DNA of 64,000 nucleotides from Gracilibacillus suaedae (GTDB taxonomy: Bacteria > Bacillota > Bacilli > Bacillales > Amphibacillaceae). The stretch covers positions 29,142 to 93,141 of the forward strand of contig NZ_JAGFVL010000044.1 of the NCBI RefSeq assembly GCF_017599345.1, written 5' to 3'. A program made the translations under genes and the position numbers. Of the stretch, positions 48,136 through 59,066 are shown in pieces (within the stretch, counting starts at the first letter, position 1; the number at the start of each line of letters is the position of its first letter). Under the pieces are notes generated by a model. The model was not told the origin of the DNA. It saw only the letters and a list, made by a program, of their open reading frames with translations, and ran no database searches.

Positions 48136-49278
48136 ATGGTATCGTCTGTATATATCCACATTCCTTTTTGCGAAAAGATTTGCCATTATTGTGATTTTAC
48201 CAAGTTCTTTTATGAAGAAAAGATGGCTGATGGTTACTTAATTGCATTAGAGAATGAAATAAAAACGAATATACAAGAATCAAAAAAGAAAATGAAAACT
48301 ATTTTTGTTGGTGGAGGAACTCCAACGGCATTAAATAACCGCCAATTAATGAAACTGGTGGAAATGATCGATCATTACTTTGATGTTGCCAGTGTAGAAG
48401 AATATTCATTTGAAGCAAACCCTGGTGATCTAACGGAAGATAAAATACGTATTTTAAAAGACCATGGTGTTAATCGGATTTCTATGGGTGTCCAAGTGTT
48501 TGATGACGAGATGTTAGAACAATTAGGAAGATTGCACCGTGTGAAAGATGTTTATCAGAATGTGAATGACTTGATAAAGGTAGGTATTGACAATGTTAGT
48601 ATAGATTTAATGTATAGTCTGCCGAACCAGACGATAGAACATTTTGAGAAAACGTTGGATGAGGCACTACAATTTGATCTGCCTCATTATTCTGCTTATT
48701 CATTACAGATTGAGCCGAAAACTATCTTTTATCAGCGGTATAAGAAGGGAACGCTAACGAAACCACCAGAAGAAATTGAAGCGGATATGTATGAGTTACT
48801 GCGCAGGGAAATGAAAAATAAGGGGATCGAGCAATATGAAATCAGTAACTTTGCCAAACCTGGTTTTGAGAGCAAGCACAATTTAACTTATTGGAACAAT
48901 GATTACTACTATGGATTTGGTGCTGGTTCACATGGGTATTTACCTGGGGAAAGGATTATTAATATCCGCCCATTCCCGACATATGTGGAAGCAGCCAATG
49001 AAACAGGAAAACCAGTGCTTCATATAGAAAAAATCGGGAAAAAGGAGCAAATCGAAGAGGAGATGTTCCTAGGTTTAAGGAAAAGTGAAGGAGTATCGAT
49101 TCCAAAATTCGAGAAAAAATACCAAGTGAAAATAGAAGAAGTGTACGGTGATGAATTAGCTCACCTTGAGGCAAGAGGATGGATTAATCGTAATACTACG
49201 TTTATTAAATTAACCGAAGAAGGAAAGCCTTTCGGTAATGAAGTATTTCAATCCTTTTTACTGGAAAAAGAAATTTAA
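48136..49278 (+). CDS. hemW: HemW-like radical SAM protein
   Basis: A 380-residue radical SAM protein annotated as HemN (YqeR) in B. subtilis. The 4Fe-4S motif is CEKICHYCDFTKF (Cys-x3-Cys-x2-Cys, residues about 12-19), with GGGTPTALN binding SAM and FEANPGDL, GVNRISMGVQ following. It lacks the N-terminal features of true coproporphyrinogen III dehydrogenase, so heme chaperone HemW is the better name. AAGGGGGAGAAGCA precedes the ATG. It stands between lepA and the heat-shock operon as usual. Confidence 0.9.
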   Translation: MVSSVYIHIPFCEKICHYCDFTKFFYEEKMADGYLIALENEIKTNIQESKKKMKTIFVGGGTPTALNNRQLMKLVEMIDHYFDVASVEEYSFEANPGDLTEDKIRILKDHGVNRISMGVQVFDDEMLEQLGRLHRVKDVYQNVNDLIKVGIDNVSIDLMYSLPNQTIEHFEKTLDEALQFDLPHYSAYSLQIEPKTIFYQRYKKGTLTKPPEEIEADMYELLRREMKNKGIEQYEISNFAKPGFESKHNLTYWNNDYYYGFGAGSHGYLPGERIINIRPFPTYVEAANETGKPVLHIEKIGKKEQIEEEMFLGLRKSEGVSIPKFEKKYQVKIEEVYGDELAHLEARGWINRNTTFIKLTEEGKPFGNEVFQSFLLEKEI

Positions 49279-49308
49279 TATAGGTCAAATTTAATATGAG
49301 TTTCCTGA

Positions 49309-49337
49309 TTGACATTTTGAGTGGTATTTGATAATTT
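49309..49337 (+). promoter_or_regulatory. Sigma-A promoter of the hrcA operon
   Basis: Perfect TTGACA, 17-base spacer and TAATTT, just upstream of the CIRCE element. Confidence 0.6.
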
Positions 49338-49347
49338 ATTATTAGAT

Positions 49348-49374
49348 TTAGCACTCGCGGTTTCAGAGTGCTAA
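49348..49374 (+). promoter_or_regulatory. CIRCE operator
   Basis: TTAGCACTC, nine bases, GAGTGCTAA: an exact CIRCE inverted repeat, 15 bases before the hrcA start. HrcA binds it and GroEL modulates HrcA, so this operon is class I heat-shock controlled. Confidence 0.97.
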
Positions 49375-49389
49375 CAGAGGTGATCATCG

Positions 49390-50412
49390 ATGCTTACAGA
49401 AAGACAGATACAAGTTTTGCAGGTTATTATTGATGAGTTCATCCATACGGCACAACCGATTGGATCGAGGGCTATCGCAAAGAAGGAAGACATTTCTTTT
49501 AGTCCTGCCACAATTCGAAATGAAATGGCAGACTTAGAGGAATTAGGTTTCATTGAGAAGACCCATACATCCTCTGGACGTGTACCTTCCGAGAAAGGAT
49601 ACCGTTTTTATGTAGATAACTTAATGTTACCATTTCGCTTATCAAATCAAGATATGGGTATGATACAACGGACATTTGAACGGGAAATGATTGAATTCGA
49701 AAAAGTAGTACAAAAATCGGCAAGGGTTTTATCAGATTTAACAAACTATACTTCCATCATTTTAGGACCGGAAGTTTTTGAAACAACATTAAAGCAAATC
49801 CAGATTATCAGTTTATCTGAACATACAGCAGTTGCGATACTAGTCACTAGTACAGGACATGTTGAACACCGTTATTTCAATGTGCCAACGACAATGCAAA
49901 CTGCTGATTTAGAAAAACTAGTGAATATTTTAAATGATCGTTTGGTTGGTGTGCCAATCGTGCATTTACAACAGAAAATGTATGGCGAAGTAGCTGAAAT
50001 GTTGCAACGTTATAGTTCCGATTTTGAAGCAACTTATGCCTATTTAAAAGAAGCTTTATTAGAGAAACAACCTGTAAAACTTTATATGGATGGAAAAACC
50101 AATATCATGTTACAGCCAGAATTTCATGACATTGACAAGATTCAATCTCTTTATTCCGTGATGGAAAAAGAAGATCAATTAGCGAATCTGCTTAGAACAT
50201 CTGGTAAAGGGATCAAAGTGTCGATAGGACAGGAAAATGAATTGGCTGCGATGCAGGACTGTAGTTTGATTACCGCAACATACTCATTAGGAGATGAACA
50301 GCTCGGAACGATTGCATTACTTGGACCGACAAGAATGGAATATTCAAGAGTTGTATCCATATTGAATGTTTTATCAAACAGATTAAGTCATAAATTCAAT
50401 TCATGGTACTAA
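49390..50412 (+). CDS. hrcA: Heat-inducible transcriptional repressor HrcA
   Basis: A 340-residue repressor of class I heat-shock genes. It has an N-terminal winged helix (MLTERQIQVLQVIIDEFIHT; ATIRNEMADLEELGFI; HTSSGRVPSEKGYRFYVD) and a C-terminal GAF-like dimer domain with GPTRMEYSRVVSIL. It binds the CIRCE element just upstream of its own gene, so the operon is self-regulated. GAGGTGATCATCG precedes the ATG. It is followed by grpE after a hairpin-containing gap of 116 bases. Confidence 0.96.
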   Translation: MLTERQIQVLQVIIDEFIHTAQPIGSRAIAKKEDISFSPATIRNEMADLEELGFIEKTHTSSGRVPSEKGYRFYVDNLMLPFRLSNQDMGMIQRTFEREMIEFEKVVQKSARVLSDLTNYTSIILGPEVFETTLKQIQIISLSEHTAVAILVTSTGHVEHRYFNVPTTMQTADLEKLVNILNDRLVGVPIVHLQQKMYGEVAEMLQRYSSDFEATYAYLKEALLEKQPVKLYMDGKTNIMLQPEFHDIDKIQSLYSVMEKEDQLANLLRTSGKGIKVSIGQENELAAMQDCSLITATYSLGDEQLGTIALLGPTRMEYSRVVSILNVLSNRLSHKFNSWY

Positions 50413-50413
50413 T

Positions 50414-50452
50414 ACGAGAAGGGTATGGTGTAGTCCCGTACTCTTTTCTCGT
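50414..50452 (+). terminator. Hairpin in the hrcA-grpE gap
   Basis: ACGAGAA-G-GGTA pairs with TACTC-TTTTCTCGT (imperfect), with no strong T-run. It may attenuate or protect transcript ends, so the relative amounts of hrcA and grpE-dnaK messages could differ. Confidence 0.45.
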
Positions 50453-50476
50453 GTGCAAGTATAAAATTTGATTATT

Positions 50477-50497
50477 TAGCAAAAATGTGTTTTGCTA
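50477..50497. repeat. Inverted repeat upstream of grpE
   Basis: TAGCAAAA, ATGTG, TTTTGCTA: perfect 8-bp arms about 30 bases before the grpE start. Unlike CIRCE in sequence. Confidence 0.6.
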
Positions 50498-50528
50498 TAC
50501 AATGGCTTTATTTTAGGAGGTGACAGGG

Positions 50529-51101
50529 ATGGAAGAAAAAGACGTACAACAACAAGAAAAAGAAGATGTAAAAGAGGAAGTAGTTGAAGATGCTGAACAG
50601 GAGCTTGTCACAGAAGAAGAATCAGCAGAATCTGAAGAAATAACAGTAAGTAACGAAGAATTTGAAAAGCTACAACAAGAGAAAAATGAGTTGCAAGATC
50701 GACTTCTTCGTGTGCAAGCAGAATATGATAACTTTAGAAAACGTACGAAGAAAGAAAAAGAAGCAGACCTGAAGTATAAATCACAATCGGTAATAACAGA
50801 ACTTTTACCGGTTTTAGATAATTTTGAGCGTGCTCTTCAAGTAGAAATTGAAGAGAAAGCAGCAAAAGGGGTTGTCGAAGGTCTAGAAATGGTCTATCGA
50901 CAATTGAAGACAGTATTGGAAAACGAAGGTGTAACGGAGATTGAAACAGATGGTCAAACATTTGATCCGAATATACACCAAGCAGTGATGCAAGTACAAG
51001 AAGAAGGTTATGAATCAAACCAAATTGTTGAGACGATGCAAAAGGGGTACCAATTAAAGGACCGTGTAATCAGACCAGCAATGGTGAAAGTTAATCAGTA
51101 A
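50529..51101 (+). CDS. grpE: Nucleotide exchange factor GrpE
   Basis: A 190-residue DnaK co-chaperone that speeds ADP release. It has an acidic, unstructured N-terminus (1-40), a long coiled coil ([20 protein letters not shown]), then the conserved [20 protein letters not shown] and beta domain [38 protein letters not shown] precedes ATG 50529; the upstream in-frame GTG lies in that site. Part of the heat-shock operon. Confidence 0.96.
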   Translation: MEEKDVQQQEKEDVKEEVVEDAEQELVTEEESAESEEITVSNEEFEKLQQEKNELQDRLLRVQAEYDNFRKRTKKEKEADLKYKSQSVITELLPVLDNFERALQVEIEEKAAKGVVEGLEMVYRQLKTVLENEGVTEIETDGQTFDPNIHQAVMQVQEEGYESNQIVETMQKGYQLKDRVIRPAMVKVNQ

Positions 51102-51116
51102 TTACATAAGTTGTGA

Positions 51117-52967
<1,851 letters not shown>

Positions 52968-52995
52968 AAATAGATTTTAAATCTAAGTTTGGAAA

Positions 52996-53029
52996 GTCAA
53001 AGTCAGTAACACATGGCTTTGGCTTTTTC
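52996..53029 (+). terminator. Terminator-like hairpin after dnaK
   Basis: GTCAAAGTC and GGCTTTGGC pair with G-U steps, followed by TTTTTCC. Likely partial termination between dnaK and dnaJ. Confidence 0.55.
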
Positions 53030-53077
53030 CATGAAATAGTTCAATTTATTAATATTTATTCAAAGAAGTTTACAACG

Positions 53078-53103
53078 GACGCTGTTTCATGGTACTCAGC
53101 GTC
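53078..53103. repeat. Hairpin GACGCTG...CAGCGTC
   Basis: Perfect 7-bp GC-rich arms with a 12-base loop in the dnaK-dnaJ gap, no T-run. It may be an RNA-stabilising or processing structure. Confidence 0.5.
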
Positions 53104-53116
53104 TAGCAAGTAATGT

Positions 53117-53146
53117 TTGCTTATCTTTATCAATCAATGTTATGAT
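53117..53146 (+). promoter_or_regulatory. Candidate dnaJ promoter
   Basis: TTGCTT (53117-53122), 18-base spacer, TATGAT (53141-53146), 40 bases before the dnaJ start. The -10 is good, the -35 moderate. Confidence 0.45.
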
Positions 53147-53185
53147 AGTGTTTATGCAATAAACGAGCGGGAGTGTGATCAGTCA

Positions 53186-54313
53186 GTGAGTAAACGAGAT
53201 TATTATGAAGTACTTGGTGTATCCAAAGATGCTTCAAAAGAAGAAATAAAAAAAGCGTACCGTAAACTTGCAAGAAAATATCACCCAGACGTTAATCAAG
53301 AAGAAGGCACAGACCAGAAATTCAAGGAAGTAAAAGAAGCTTATGAAGTGTTAGGCAATGAACAAAAAAGAGCTCAATATGACCAATTTGGTCATGCCGG
53401 ACCACAAAGTCAGGGAGGCTTTGGCGGTTTCGGAGGTGCAGAAGACTTCGGTGGATTCGGAGATATTTTTGACATGTTTTTTGGTGGCGGTGGTCGCAGA
53501 AGGGATCCGAATGCTCCACGTCAAGGAAACGACCTACAATATTCGATGACATTAGACTTTGAAGATGCCATTTTTGGAAAAGAGACAGATATTCACATCC
53601 CTAAAGAGGAAGAGTGTACAACATGTAATGGATCAGGGGCAAAGCCTGGCACTACCCCAGAAACCTGTAGCCATTGTAATGGTAGCGGTCAGTTAAATGT
53701 TGAACAAAACACACCTTTTGGTAGAGTGGTTAATAGACGTGTATGTCATCATTGTCAAGGTAGCGGTAAAATGATTAAAGATAAATGTACTACTTGTGGT
53801 GGCCAAGGGAAGGTGAAGACCCGTAAGAAAATTCATCTTAGTATTCCAGCAGGTATTGATGATGGTCAGCAAATTCGTGTTGCAGGTCAAGGTGAACCTG
53901 GTGCAAACGGTGGGCCGGCTGGAGATTTATATGTTATTATTCAAGTAAAAGAACATGAATTCTATCAACGTGAAGGCGACCATATTTTCTGTGAAATGCC
54001 TATTACCTTTGCACAAGCAGCACTTGGAGATGAAATCGAGGTTCCAACATTACATGGTAAAGTGAAACTTAAAGTTCCAGCTGGTACGCAAACCGGGAAA
54101 ACATTCCGCTTAAAGGGCAAAGGTGCTCCGAATGTTAGAGGATATGGTCATGGTGACCAACATATAAAAATTCGTGTAATTACACCGACCAACTTAAATG
54201 AGCGTCAGAAGGAATTATTAAGAGAATTCAATGAAATTAGTGGTAACCAACCAACCGATGAACATGAAAATTCGTTTTTTCAACGCGTAAAGCGTGCTTT
54301 TAAGGGAGAATAA
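53186..54313 (+). CDS. dnaJ: Chaperone DnaJ (Hsp40)
   Basis: A 375-residue type I J-protein that stimulates the DnaK ATPase. It has a J domain (5-70) with the HPD motif in YHPDVNQ, a Gly/Phe-rich linker ([17 protein letters not shown]), four zinc-finger repeats ([32 protein letters not shown]; residues about 147-205), and a C-terminal substrate domain. The GTG at 53186 follows GGGAGTG and gives the expected [11 protein letters not shown] start; the upstream in-frame extension has no homology. A hairpin and a possible promoter separate it from dnaK. Confidence 0.96.
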   Translation: MSKRDYYEVLGVSKDASKEEIKKAYRKLARKYHPDVNQEEGTDQKFKEVKEAYEVLGNEQKRAQYDQFGHAGPQSQGGFGGFGGAEDFGGFGDIFDMFFGGGGRRRDPNAPRQGNDLQYSMTLDFEDAIFGKETDIHIPKEEECTTCNGSGAKPGTTPETCSHCNGSGQLNVEQNTPFGRVVNRRVCHHCQGSGKMIKDKCTTCGGQGKVKTRKKIHLSIPAGIDDGQQIRVAGQGEPGANGGPAGDLYVIIQVKEHEFYQREGDHIFCEMPITFAQAALGDEIEVPTLHGKVKLKVPAGTQTGKTFRLKGKGAPNVRGYGHGDQHIKIRVITPTNLNERQKELLREFNEISGNQPTDEHENSFFQRVKRAFKGE

Positions 54314-54355
54314 GCAATCCTTAGCTGAAAATTTTTATAAAGTGAGTTGATCTGC

Positions 54356-55306
54356 GTGAAGTGGACAGAGCTGTGTATCTATACGACTAATGAAGCGATT
54401 GAACCTATCTCCAACATTATACATGAAGCAGGTGCCAGTGGTGTTGTAATTGAAGATCGTCAGGATTTAGAGAAGGAGCGTGAAAGCATTTATGGTGAAA
54501 TCTATGATCTAAATCCTGATGATTACCCTGAAGAGGGAGTTCGTTTAAAAGCATATCTTCCTGTGAATAGTTTCCTAGGTGAAACAGTATCTGAAATTAA
54601 GCAGGCAATTAATAATTTGCTCCTATATGATATTGATATTGGCTTAAATAAAATAACACTCAGTGAAGTAAATGAAGAAGAATGGGCGACTGCTTGGAAA
54701 AAATATTATAAACCGGCGAAAATTTCTCAACGAGTAACGATAACACCAACATGGGAAGATTATCAGCCTGTCTCCACAGATGAACTCATCATAGAACTAG
54801 ATCCAGGTATGGCATTTGGTACAGGTACCCATCCGACAACCGTACTAAGCATTCAAGCACTTGAGAGATTCATTGAGAAGGGAGCCACTGTCCTTGATGT
54901 AGGATGTGGTTCAGGTGTGTTAAGTGTTGCTTCTGTATTGTTAGGTGCAGAGCAGGTTTTTGCTTTCGATTTAGATGAAGTAGCAATCCAAAGTACCAAG
55001 TTAAATGTCAAAGTAAATAAAGTAGATAACAAGGTTAAAGTTAAGCAAAATAATTTACTAGAAAATGTAAAAGACGCAGCGGATATCATTGTAGCAAATA
55101 TCTTGGCTGAAATCATTTTACGTTTTGAAAATGATGCCTTTGAACGATTGAAGCCAGGTGGAGTATTTATTACCTCTGGCATCATTCAAAAGAAAAAGCA
55201 GGATGTTAAGGAAGGCTTAGAAAAGGCAGGATTTAACATTTTAGAGATCAATCAGATGGAAGATTGGATTTCAATTATCGCCCAAAAGCCTGAAGGAAGT
55301 AGGTAA
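54356..55306 (+). CDS. prmA: Ribosomal protein L11 methyltransferase PrmA
   Basis: A 316-residue SAM-dependent enzyme that trimethylates L11. The N-terminal substrate-recognition domain begins KWTELCIYTTNEAIEPISN. The catalytic domain shows GMAFGTGTHPTT, VLDVGCGSGVLSVAS (motif I, about residue 178) and IVANILAEII (NPPY-like). AAAGTGAG precedes the GTG at 54356, and the TTG nine bases upstream is less likely. It follows dnaJ by 42 bases and rsmE follows within five bases, as in Bacillus (yqeT-yqeU). Confidence 0.95.
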   Translation: MKWTELCIYTTNEAIEPISNIIHEAGASGVVIEDRQDLEKERESIYGEIYDLNPDDYPEEGVRLKAYLPVNSFLGETVSEIKQAINNLLLYDIDIGLNKITLSEVNEEEWATAWKKYYKPAKISQRVTITPTWEDYQPVSTDELIIELDPGMAFGTGTHPTTVLSIQALERFIEKGATVLDVGCGSGVLSVASVLLGAEQVFAFDLDEVAIQSTKLNVKVNKVDNKVKVKQNNLLENVKDAADIIVANILAEIILRFENDAFERLKPGGVFITSGIIQKKKQDVKEGLEKAGFNILEINQMEDWISIIAQKPEGSR

Positions 55307-55310
55307 AGGG

Positions 55311-56063
55311 ATGCAACGTTATTTTATAGAAAAAGATAACTGGCATGAAAACAAAGTACAAATTGTGGCTGACGATTATCATCATATGGTTCATGTCATG
55401 CGGATGGAAGCAGGAGATACATTCATTGCCAATCGTTATGACGGACAATCAGCCATATGTCGTATCAACGTAATTCAAGAAACAGTGTTGGAAGCTACTG
55501 TGGAAGAGTGGCTTCAGGAAGAATCGGAGTCACCAATTAACATTACGGTTGTACAAGGTTTGCCAAAAGGTGATAAGTGGGAACTAACTCTACAGAAAGG
55601 GACTGAACTTGGAGCTGCACGTTTTATCCCTTTTCAAGCAGACCGTTCTGTCGTAAAATGGGATCACCAAAAACTGAAGAAAAAACTACCCAGATGGCAA
55701 AAAATTGTGAAAGAAGCAAGTGAACAAGCACACCGCACAAAAACTCCTAAAGTTGAATCTGTTGTAACATTCGAAGAATTAATGAACGAAAGTGCGTCAT
55801 ATGATTGGAAGTTCTTTGCTTATGAAGAGGCGACTCGTAATTACAAATCATTCAAATTACATAACTATTTTTCACAAATAGAAGAAGGTCAATCCATCAT
55901 GATATGCATTGGTCCAGAGGGTGGATTTAGCGAAAATGAAGCAAATAGTTTAAAGGATGCGGGCTTTCAGGCAATTCGTCTTGGACCACGAATTTTACGA
56001 ACGGAAACAGCACCATTATATGTACTTGCAAATTTGTCTTATTACTTTGAAGAAATGAGGTGA
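55311..56063 (+). CDS. rsmE: 16S rRNA m3U1498 methyltransferase RsmE
   Basis: A 250-residue SPOUT-class methyltransferase for U1498 of 16S rRNA. A small N-terminal PUA-like domain (1-70: HHMVHVMRMEAGDTFI) is followed by the knot domain with VQGLPKGDKWELTLQKGTEL, CIGPEGGFSENEA and LGPRILRTETAPLYVLA, the knot and SAM site. The start is four bases after the prmA stop, and mtaB starts four bases after its own stop, giving a tight operon. Confidence 0.95.
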   Translation: MQRYFIEKDNWHENKVQIVADDYHHMVHVMRMEAGDTFIANRYDGQSAICRINVIQETVLEATVEEWLQEESESPINITVVQGLPKGDKWELTLQKGTELGAARFIPFQADRSVVKWDHQKLKKKLPRWQKIVKEASEQAHRTKTPKVESVVTFEELMNESASYDWKFFAYEEATRNYKSFKLHNYFSQIEEGQSIMICIGPEGGFSENEANSLKDAGFQAIRLGPRILRTETAPLYVLANLSYYFEEMR

Positions 56064-56067
56064 TGGA

Positions 56068-57405
56068 ATGCCTACAGTGGCTTTTCATACATTAGGTTGT
56101 AAAGTAAACCATTATGAAACAGAAGGTATTTGGCAGAAATTCAAAAATGAAGGTTATGAGCGAGTAGATTTCGATCATCATGCCGACGTTTATGTTATCA
56201 ATACTTGTACGGTTACCAATACAGGCGATAAAAAAAGCCGACAAGTCATTCGCCGTGCCATTCGTAGCAATCCAGAAGCAGTGGTTTGTGTAACAGGTTG
56301 CTATGCCCAAACATCTCCAGGAGAGATTATGGAGATTCCGGGTGTCGATATTGTTGTAGGTACACAGGATCGAGGTAAGATGATTCAATATATTGAAGAA
56401 CACCAAGAGCACCGTCAACCAATCAATGGTGTATCCAATATTATGAAAAATCGAGTTTTTGAAGAGATGGATGTGCCTCAATTCTCAGATCGTACACGTG
56501 CATCATTAAAAATCCAAGAAGGTTGTAATAATTTCTGTACATTCTGTATTATTCCATGGTCTCGCGGACTGCTGCGCTCTAGGGAACCTGAGAATGTAAT
56601 GAAGCAAGCACGTCAACTGGTGGATGCAGGTTACAAAGAAATTGTTCTAACAGGAATTCATACAGCTGGATATGGAGAAGACATGAAAGATTATAACTTC
56701 GCACAATTATTACGTGATCTAGAATCAAAAGTAGACGGATTAAAACGAATTCGTATTTCGTCAATAGAAGCGAGTCAAATTACAGATGAAGTAATCGAGG
56801 TATTGGATGCTTCAAAGAAAGTAGTACCACACCTTCATATTCCGTTACAATCTGGTTCAGATACTGTTTTGGAAAGAATGCGGCGTAAATATACAACAGA
56901 CTTCTATAAGAAGCGAGTAGCTAGAATTCAAAAGGCCTTACCGCATTTAGCGATAACATCTGATGTAATTGTTGGTTTCCCTGGTGAAACAGAGGAAGAA
57001 TTCCAGGAAACAATGGATTTTGTCAAAGAAATTGGTTACTCCGAATTACACGTGTTCCCTTTCTCTAGAAGGACTGGTACACCTGCAGCACGGATGGATA
57101 ACCAAGTAGATGATGAAGTGAAAAACCGTCGCGTTCAAGCATTAATTGACCAATCAAATGAACAAGCATTAGCATATGCGAAAAATTATGAAAATGAAGT
57201 TGTCGAGGTTATTCCGGAGGAAACATTTGATGCTGATCAACCGAATATGTTGGTAGGTTATTCGGATAACTATTTAAAAGTCAAATTCGAAGGATCGAAA
57301 GATATGATCGGTGAGATTGTTCGGGTGAAAGTAACAAAAGCAGGTTATCCGTATAACGAAGGTCAATTTGTCCGCGTAATGGATGACGCCGCATTATCTG
57401 TTTAA
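56068..57405 (+). CDS. mtaB: tRNA t6A37 methylthiotransferase MtaB
   Basis: A 445-residue radical SAM methylthiotransferase (YqeV) that turns t6A37 into ms2t6A37 in tRNA-Lys(UUU). The N-terminal UPF0004 domain carries three cluster cysteines (TLGCKVN, NTCTVTN, TGCYAQ). The radical SAM motif is EGCNNFCTFCIIPWSRG (about residues 150-166), then HIPLQSGSD, and a C-terminal TRAM domain (about 375-440). AATGAGGTGATGGA precedes the ATG. Last gene of the prmA-rsmE-mtaB unit. Confidence 0.95.
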   Translation: MPTVAFHTLGCKVNHYETEGIWQKFKNEGYERVDFDHHADVYVINTCTVTNTGDKKSRQVIRRAIRSNPEAVVCVTGCYAQTSPGEIMEIPGVDIVVGTQDRGKMIQYIEEHQEHRQPINGVSNIMKNRVFEEMDVPQFSDRTRASLKIQEGCNNFCTFCIIPWSRGLLRSREPENVMKQARQLVDAGYKEIVLTGIHTAGYGEDMKDYNFAQLLRDLESKVDGLKRIRISSIEASQITDEVIEVLDASKKVVPHLHIPLQSGSDTVLERMRRKYTTDFYKKRVARIQKALPHLAITSDVIVGFPGETEEEFQETMDFVKEIGYSELHVFPFSRRTGTPAARMDNQVDDEVKNRRVQALIDQSNEQALAYAKNYENEVVEVIPEETFDADQPNMLVGYSDNYLKVKFEGSKDMIGEIVRVKVTKAGYPYNEGQFVRVMDDAALSV

Positions 57406-57451
57406 ACCAAGACCATAGCAGGTATTCTGTTATGGTTTTCTAGTCAGTCAA

Positions 57452-57509
57452 GAAAGTATAAAATCAGCGCAATGACCGTGTTAAACGAAGTAGTTATTTG
57501 ACATGTTTT
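57452..57509 (+). repeat. Dispersed repeat B, copy 2
   Basis: GAAAGTATAAAATCAGCGCA, ATGACCGTGTTAAACGAAGT, AGTTATTTGACATGTTTT. Its first 29 bases equal 16231-16259; its whole length matches 58453-58510 with few changes. It abuts repeat A copy 2. Confidence 0.75.
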
Positions 57510-57510
57510 G

Positions 57511-57624
57511 GGCGGCCGGAGTGGTGGTCAACCAGTCGATATATTTCATAATGGCAACTAGAGAAATCGCAGGTCTAGTTAGCATTTAGTGATAAGGACT
57601 GGGCAGGGGTTGCCGGTTTTTCTT
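57511..57624 (+). repeat. Dispersed repeat A, copy 2
   Basis: GGCGGCCGGAGTGGTGGTCA, CGATATATTTCATAATGGCA, ACTAGAGAAATCGCAGGTCT, AGTTAGCATTTAGTGATAAG, then a 3' part GGGCAGGGGTTGCC with TTTTTCTTA. It lies between mtaB and the rpsU promoter and may serve as the mtaB terminator. Confidence 0.75.
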
Positions 57625-57634
57625 ATTAAAACGG

Positions 57635-57663
57635 TTGACCTATTTTAACTGGTATATTATAAT
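57635..57663 (+). promoter_or_regulatory. Sigma-A promoter of rpsU
   Basis: TTGACC, 17-base spacer, perfect TATAAT, 72 bases before rpsU. Confidence 0.75.
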
Positions 57664-57735
57664 TGCAAAGAGACATATGTATCTATACATATGTTTGATT
57701 AATTTTGTTGATGCTTCGGAGGGAGGGAAATTAGC

Positions 57736-57912
57736 ATGTCTAACACAACTCGCGTTCGTAAAAACGAGTCACTTGAAGATGCTCTTCGTCGCTTTAAACG
57801 TAGTGTATCAAAATCTGGTACATTATCTGAATATCGTAAGCGTGAATTTTATGAAAAACCTAGTGTTCGCCGTAAGAAAAAATCGGAGGCAGCTAGAAAG
57901 CGTAAATTTTAA
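57736..57912 (+). CDS. rpsU: 30S ribosomal protein S21
   Basis: A 58-residue basic protein, [20 protein letters not shown] followed by [20 protein letters not shown] and a Lys/Arg-rich end. It fits S21 throughout. GGAGGGAAATTAGC precedes the ATG. A strong promoter lies 72 bases upstream and yqeY follows 18 bases later, the usual Bacillus pair. Its short length means length-filtered gene finders miss it. Confidence 0.97.
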   Translation: MSNTTRVRKNESLEDALRRFKRSVSKSGTLSEYRKREFYEKPSVRRKKKSEAARKRKF

Positions 57913-57930
57913 AGAGGGTGTAATAAAATA

Positions 57931-58377
57931 ATGGCAATCGTTGAACTTTTGAACCAGGATATGAAGCAGGCGATGAAGGACAAAAATAAAGATAAATTAG
58001 GTGTAATTCGAATGGTCAAAGCATCGATGCAAAATGAAGCCATTAAATTACAGAAAGATGCATTGTCTGAAGAAGAAGAATTAACCGTTTTAGCGAGAGA
58101 GCTAAAGCAACGAAAAGATTCCCTCCATGAATTTAAAGAAGCTGGACGCGAAGATCTTGTAAGCAAGTTAGAAGATGAAATTAACATAATACAAGCTTAT
58201 ATGCCTGAACAACTTTCTGATGAAGAGTTAGAGAAAATAGTTGTTCAGACGATCGAGGAAGTTCAAGCTCAATCAAAAAAAGATATGGGAAAAGTAATGA
58301 GTGCGCTTATGCCTAAAGTAAAAGGTAAAGCAGAAGGCTCTAGAGTGAATCAATTGGTTCAAAAGAACTTATCATAA
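57931..58377 (+). CDS. yqeY: YqeY, GatB/YqeY domain protein
   Basis: A 148-residue protein with the C-terminal GatB-like (YqeY) helical fold. Typical stretches are [52 protein letters not shown] and [20 protein letters not shown]. It may bind tRNA, but the function is not settled. AAAGAGGGTGTAATAAA precedes the ATG. It is co-transcribed with rpsU and ends at a strong terminator. Confidence 0.93.
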   Translation: MAIVELLNQDMKQAMKDKNKDKLGVIRMVKASMQNEAIKLQKDALSEEEELTVLARELKQRKDSLHEFKEAGREDLVSKLEDEINIIQAYMPEQLSDEELEKIVVQTIEEVQAQSKKDMGKVMSALMPKVKGKAEGSRVNQLVQKNLS

Positions 58378-58405
58378 ACGAACAAAATGAATTCATTCAT
58401 CTATA

Positions 58406-58444
58406 AGACCCTTGACTTATCGACTAAGTTAAGGGTCTTTTTAA
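58406..58444 (+). terminator. Terminator after rpsU-yqeY
   Basis: AGACCCTTGACTTA and TAAGTTAAGGGTCT form a long near-perfect stem around a short loop, followed by TTTT. Confidence 0.9.
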
Positions 58445-58452
58445 TAAGACTA

Positions 58453-58510
58453 GAAAGTATATCAGCAGTGCAATCACCGTGTTAAGCGAAGTAGTTATTT
58501 TGACATGTTT
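58453..58510 (+). repeat. Dispersed repeat B, copy 3
   Basis: GAAAGTATATCAGCAGTGCA, ATCACCGTGTTAAGCGAAGT, AGTTATTTTGACATGTTT, about 85-90 percent like copy 2 by eye. It is followed by about 200 bases of further repeat-like DNA (CTTACTTTCGCAGTGTATCC) that echoes, inverted, 7690-7735. Confidence 0.7.
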
Positions 58511-58787
58511 GATGTCTATTTGCAACGTTCCGACTACTTACTTCGCTTTCACCCAAAGGGCATAAGGCAATATCTGTTAAAAGCTTACTTTCGCAGTGTA
58601 TCCTACACCACGGGTAACAACCTCAACTCCCTTGGCAAAGTGGATTATCGGTTCGCCTTGTTCCCGCAGGAGTCTAAGTAATTGGTCTCCGCTATGAGAA
58701 GATGCAACAATTTCTTGTCATAAGTAAAATGTTGACTTTTTATAATGGACAAAGTGAAAAACCGCTATTTGTTTGTGAGTATAAAAG

Positions 58788-58920
58788 CAGCCGTGTTACT
58801 TCAGGCTAGCGTTGTAGACCATGATCATAGCGTAGGTAATGCAGTTTATATATTTCACATGGCCAGTAAAACAATCGGAGCTCCACTTAGAACTGGTTGG
58901 GTTTTGCCCAGTTTTTCTTA
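58788..58920 (+). repeat. Dispersed repeat A, copy 5 (diverged)
   Basis: Starts GCAGCCG, then about 45 unrelated bases, then the A blocks TTTATATATTTCACATGGCC, AACAATCGGAGCTCCACTTA and a 3' hairpin AACTGG/CCAGTT followed by TTTTCTTA. The core is partly replaced, but the 3' half and its base-paired end are kept. Confidence 0.6.
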
Positions 58921-59066
58921 CAAGGATAGGTTGTATAAAAACAGGTTCCTTTTTCTTACAAATGTGATGGTTGGGTAGGTATATACATATATAATAGTGA
59001 AAAATTTTTCTCGTTGATATAATTATGATAAACTGAATGCGTTGACATAAGTTTTTTGTCCATTAA

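Noticed and set aside
58745..58978. 77-codon plus-strand frame
   Set aside because: It runs through repeat A copy 5; the start ATG has no ribosome site and the peptide has no features.
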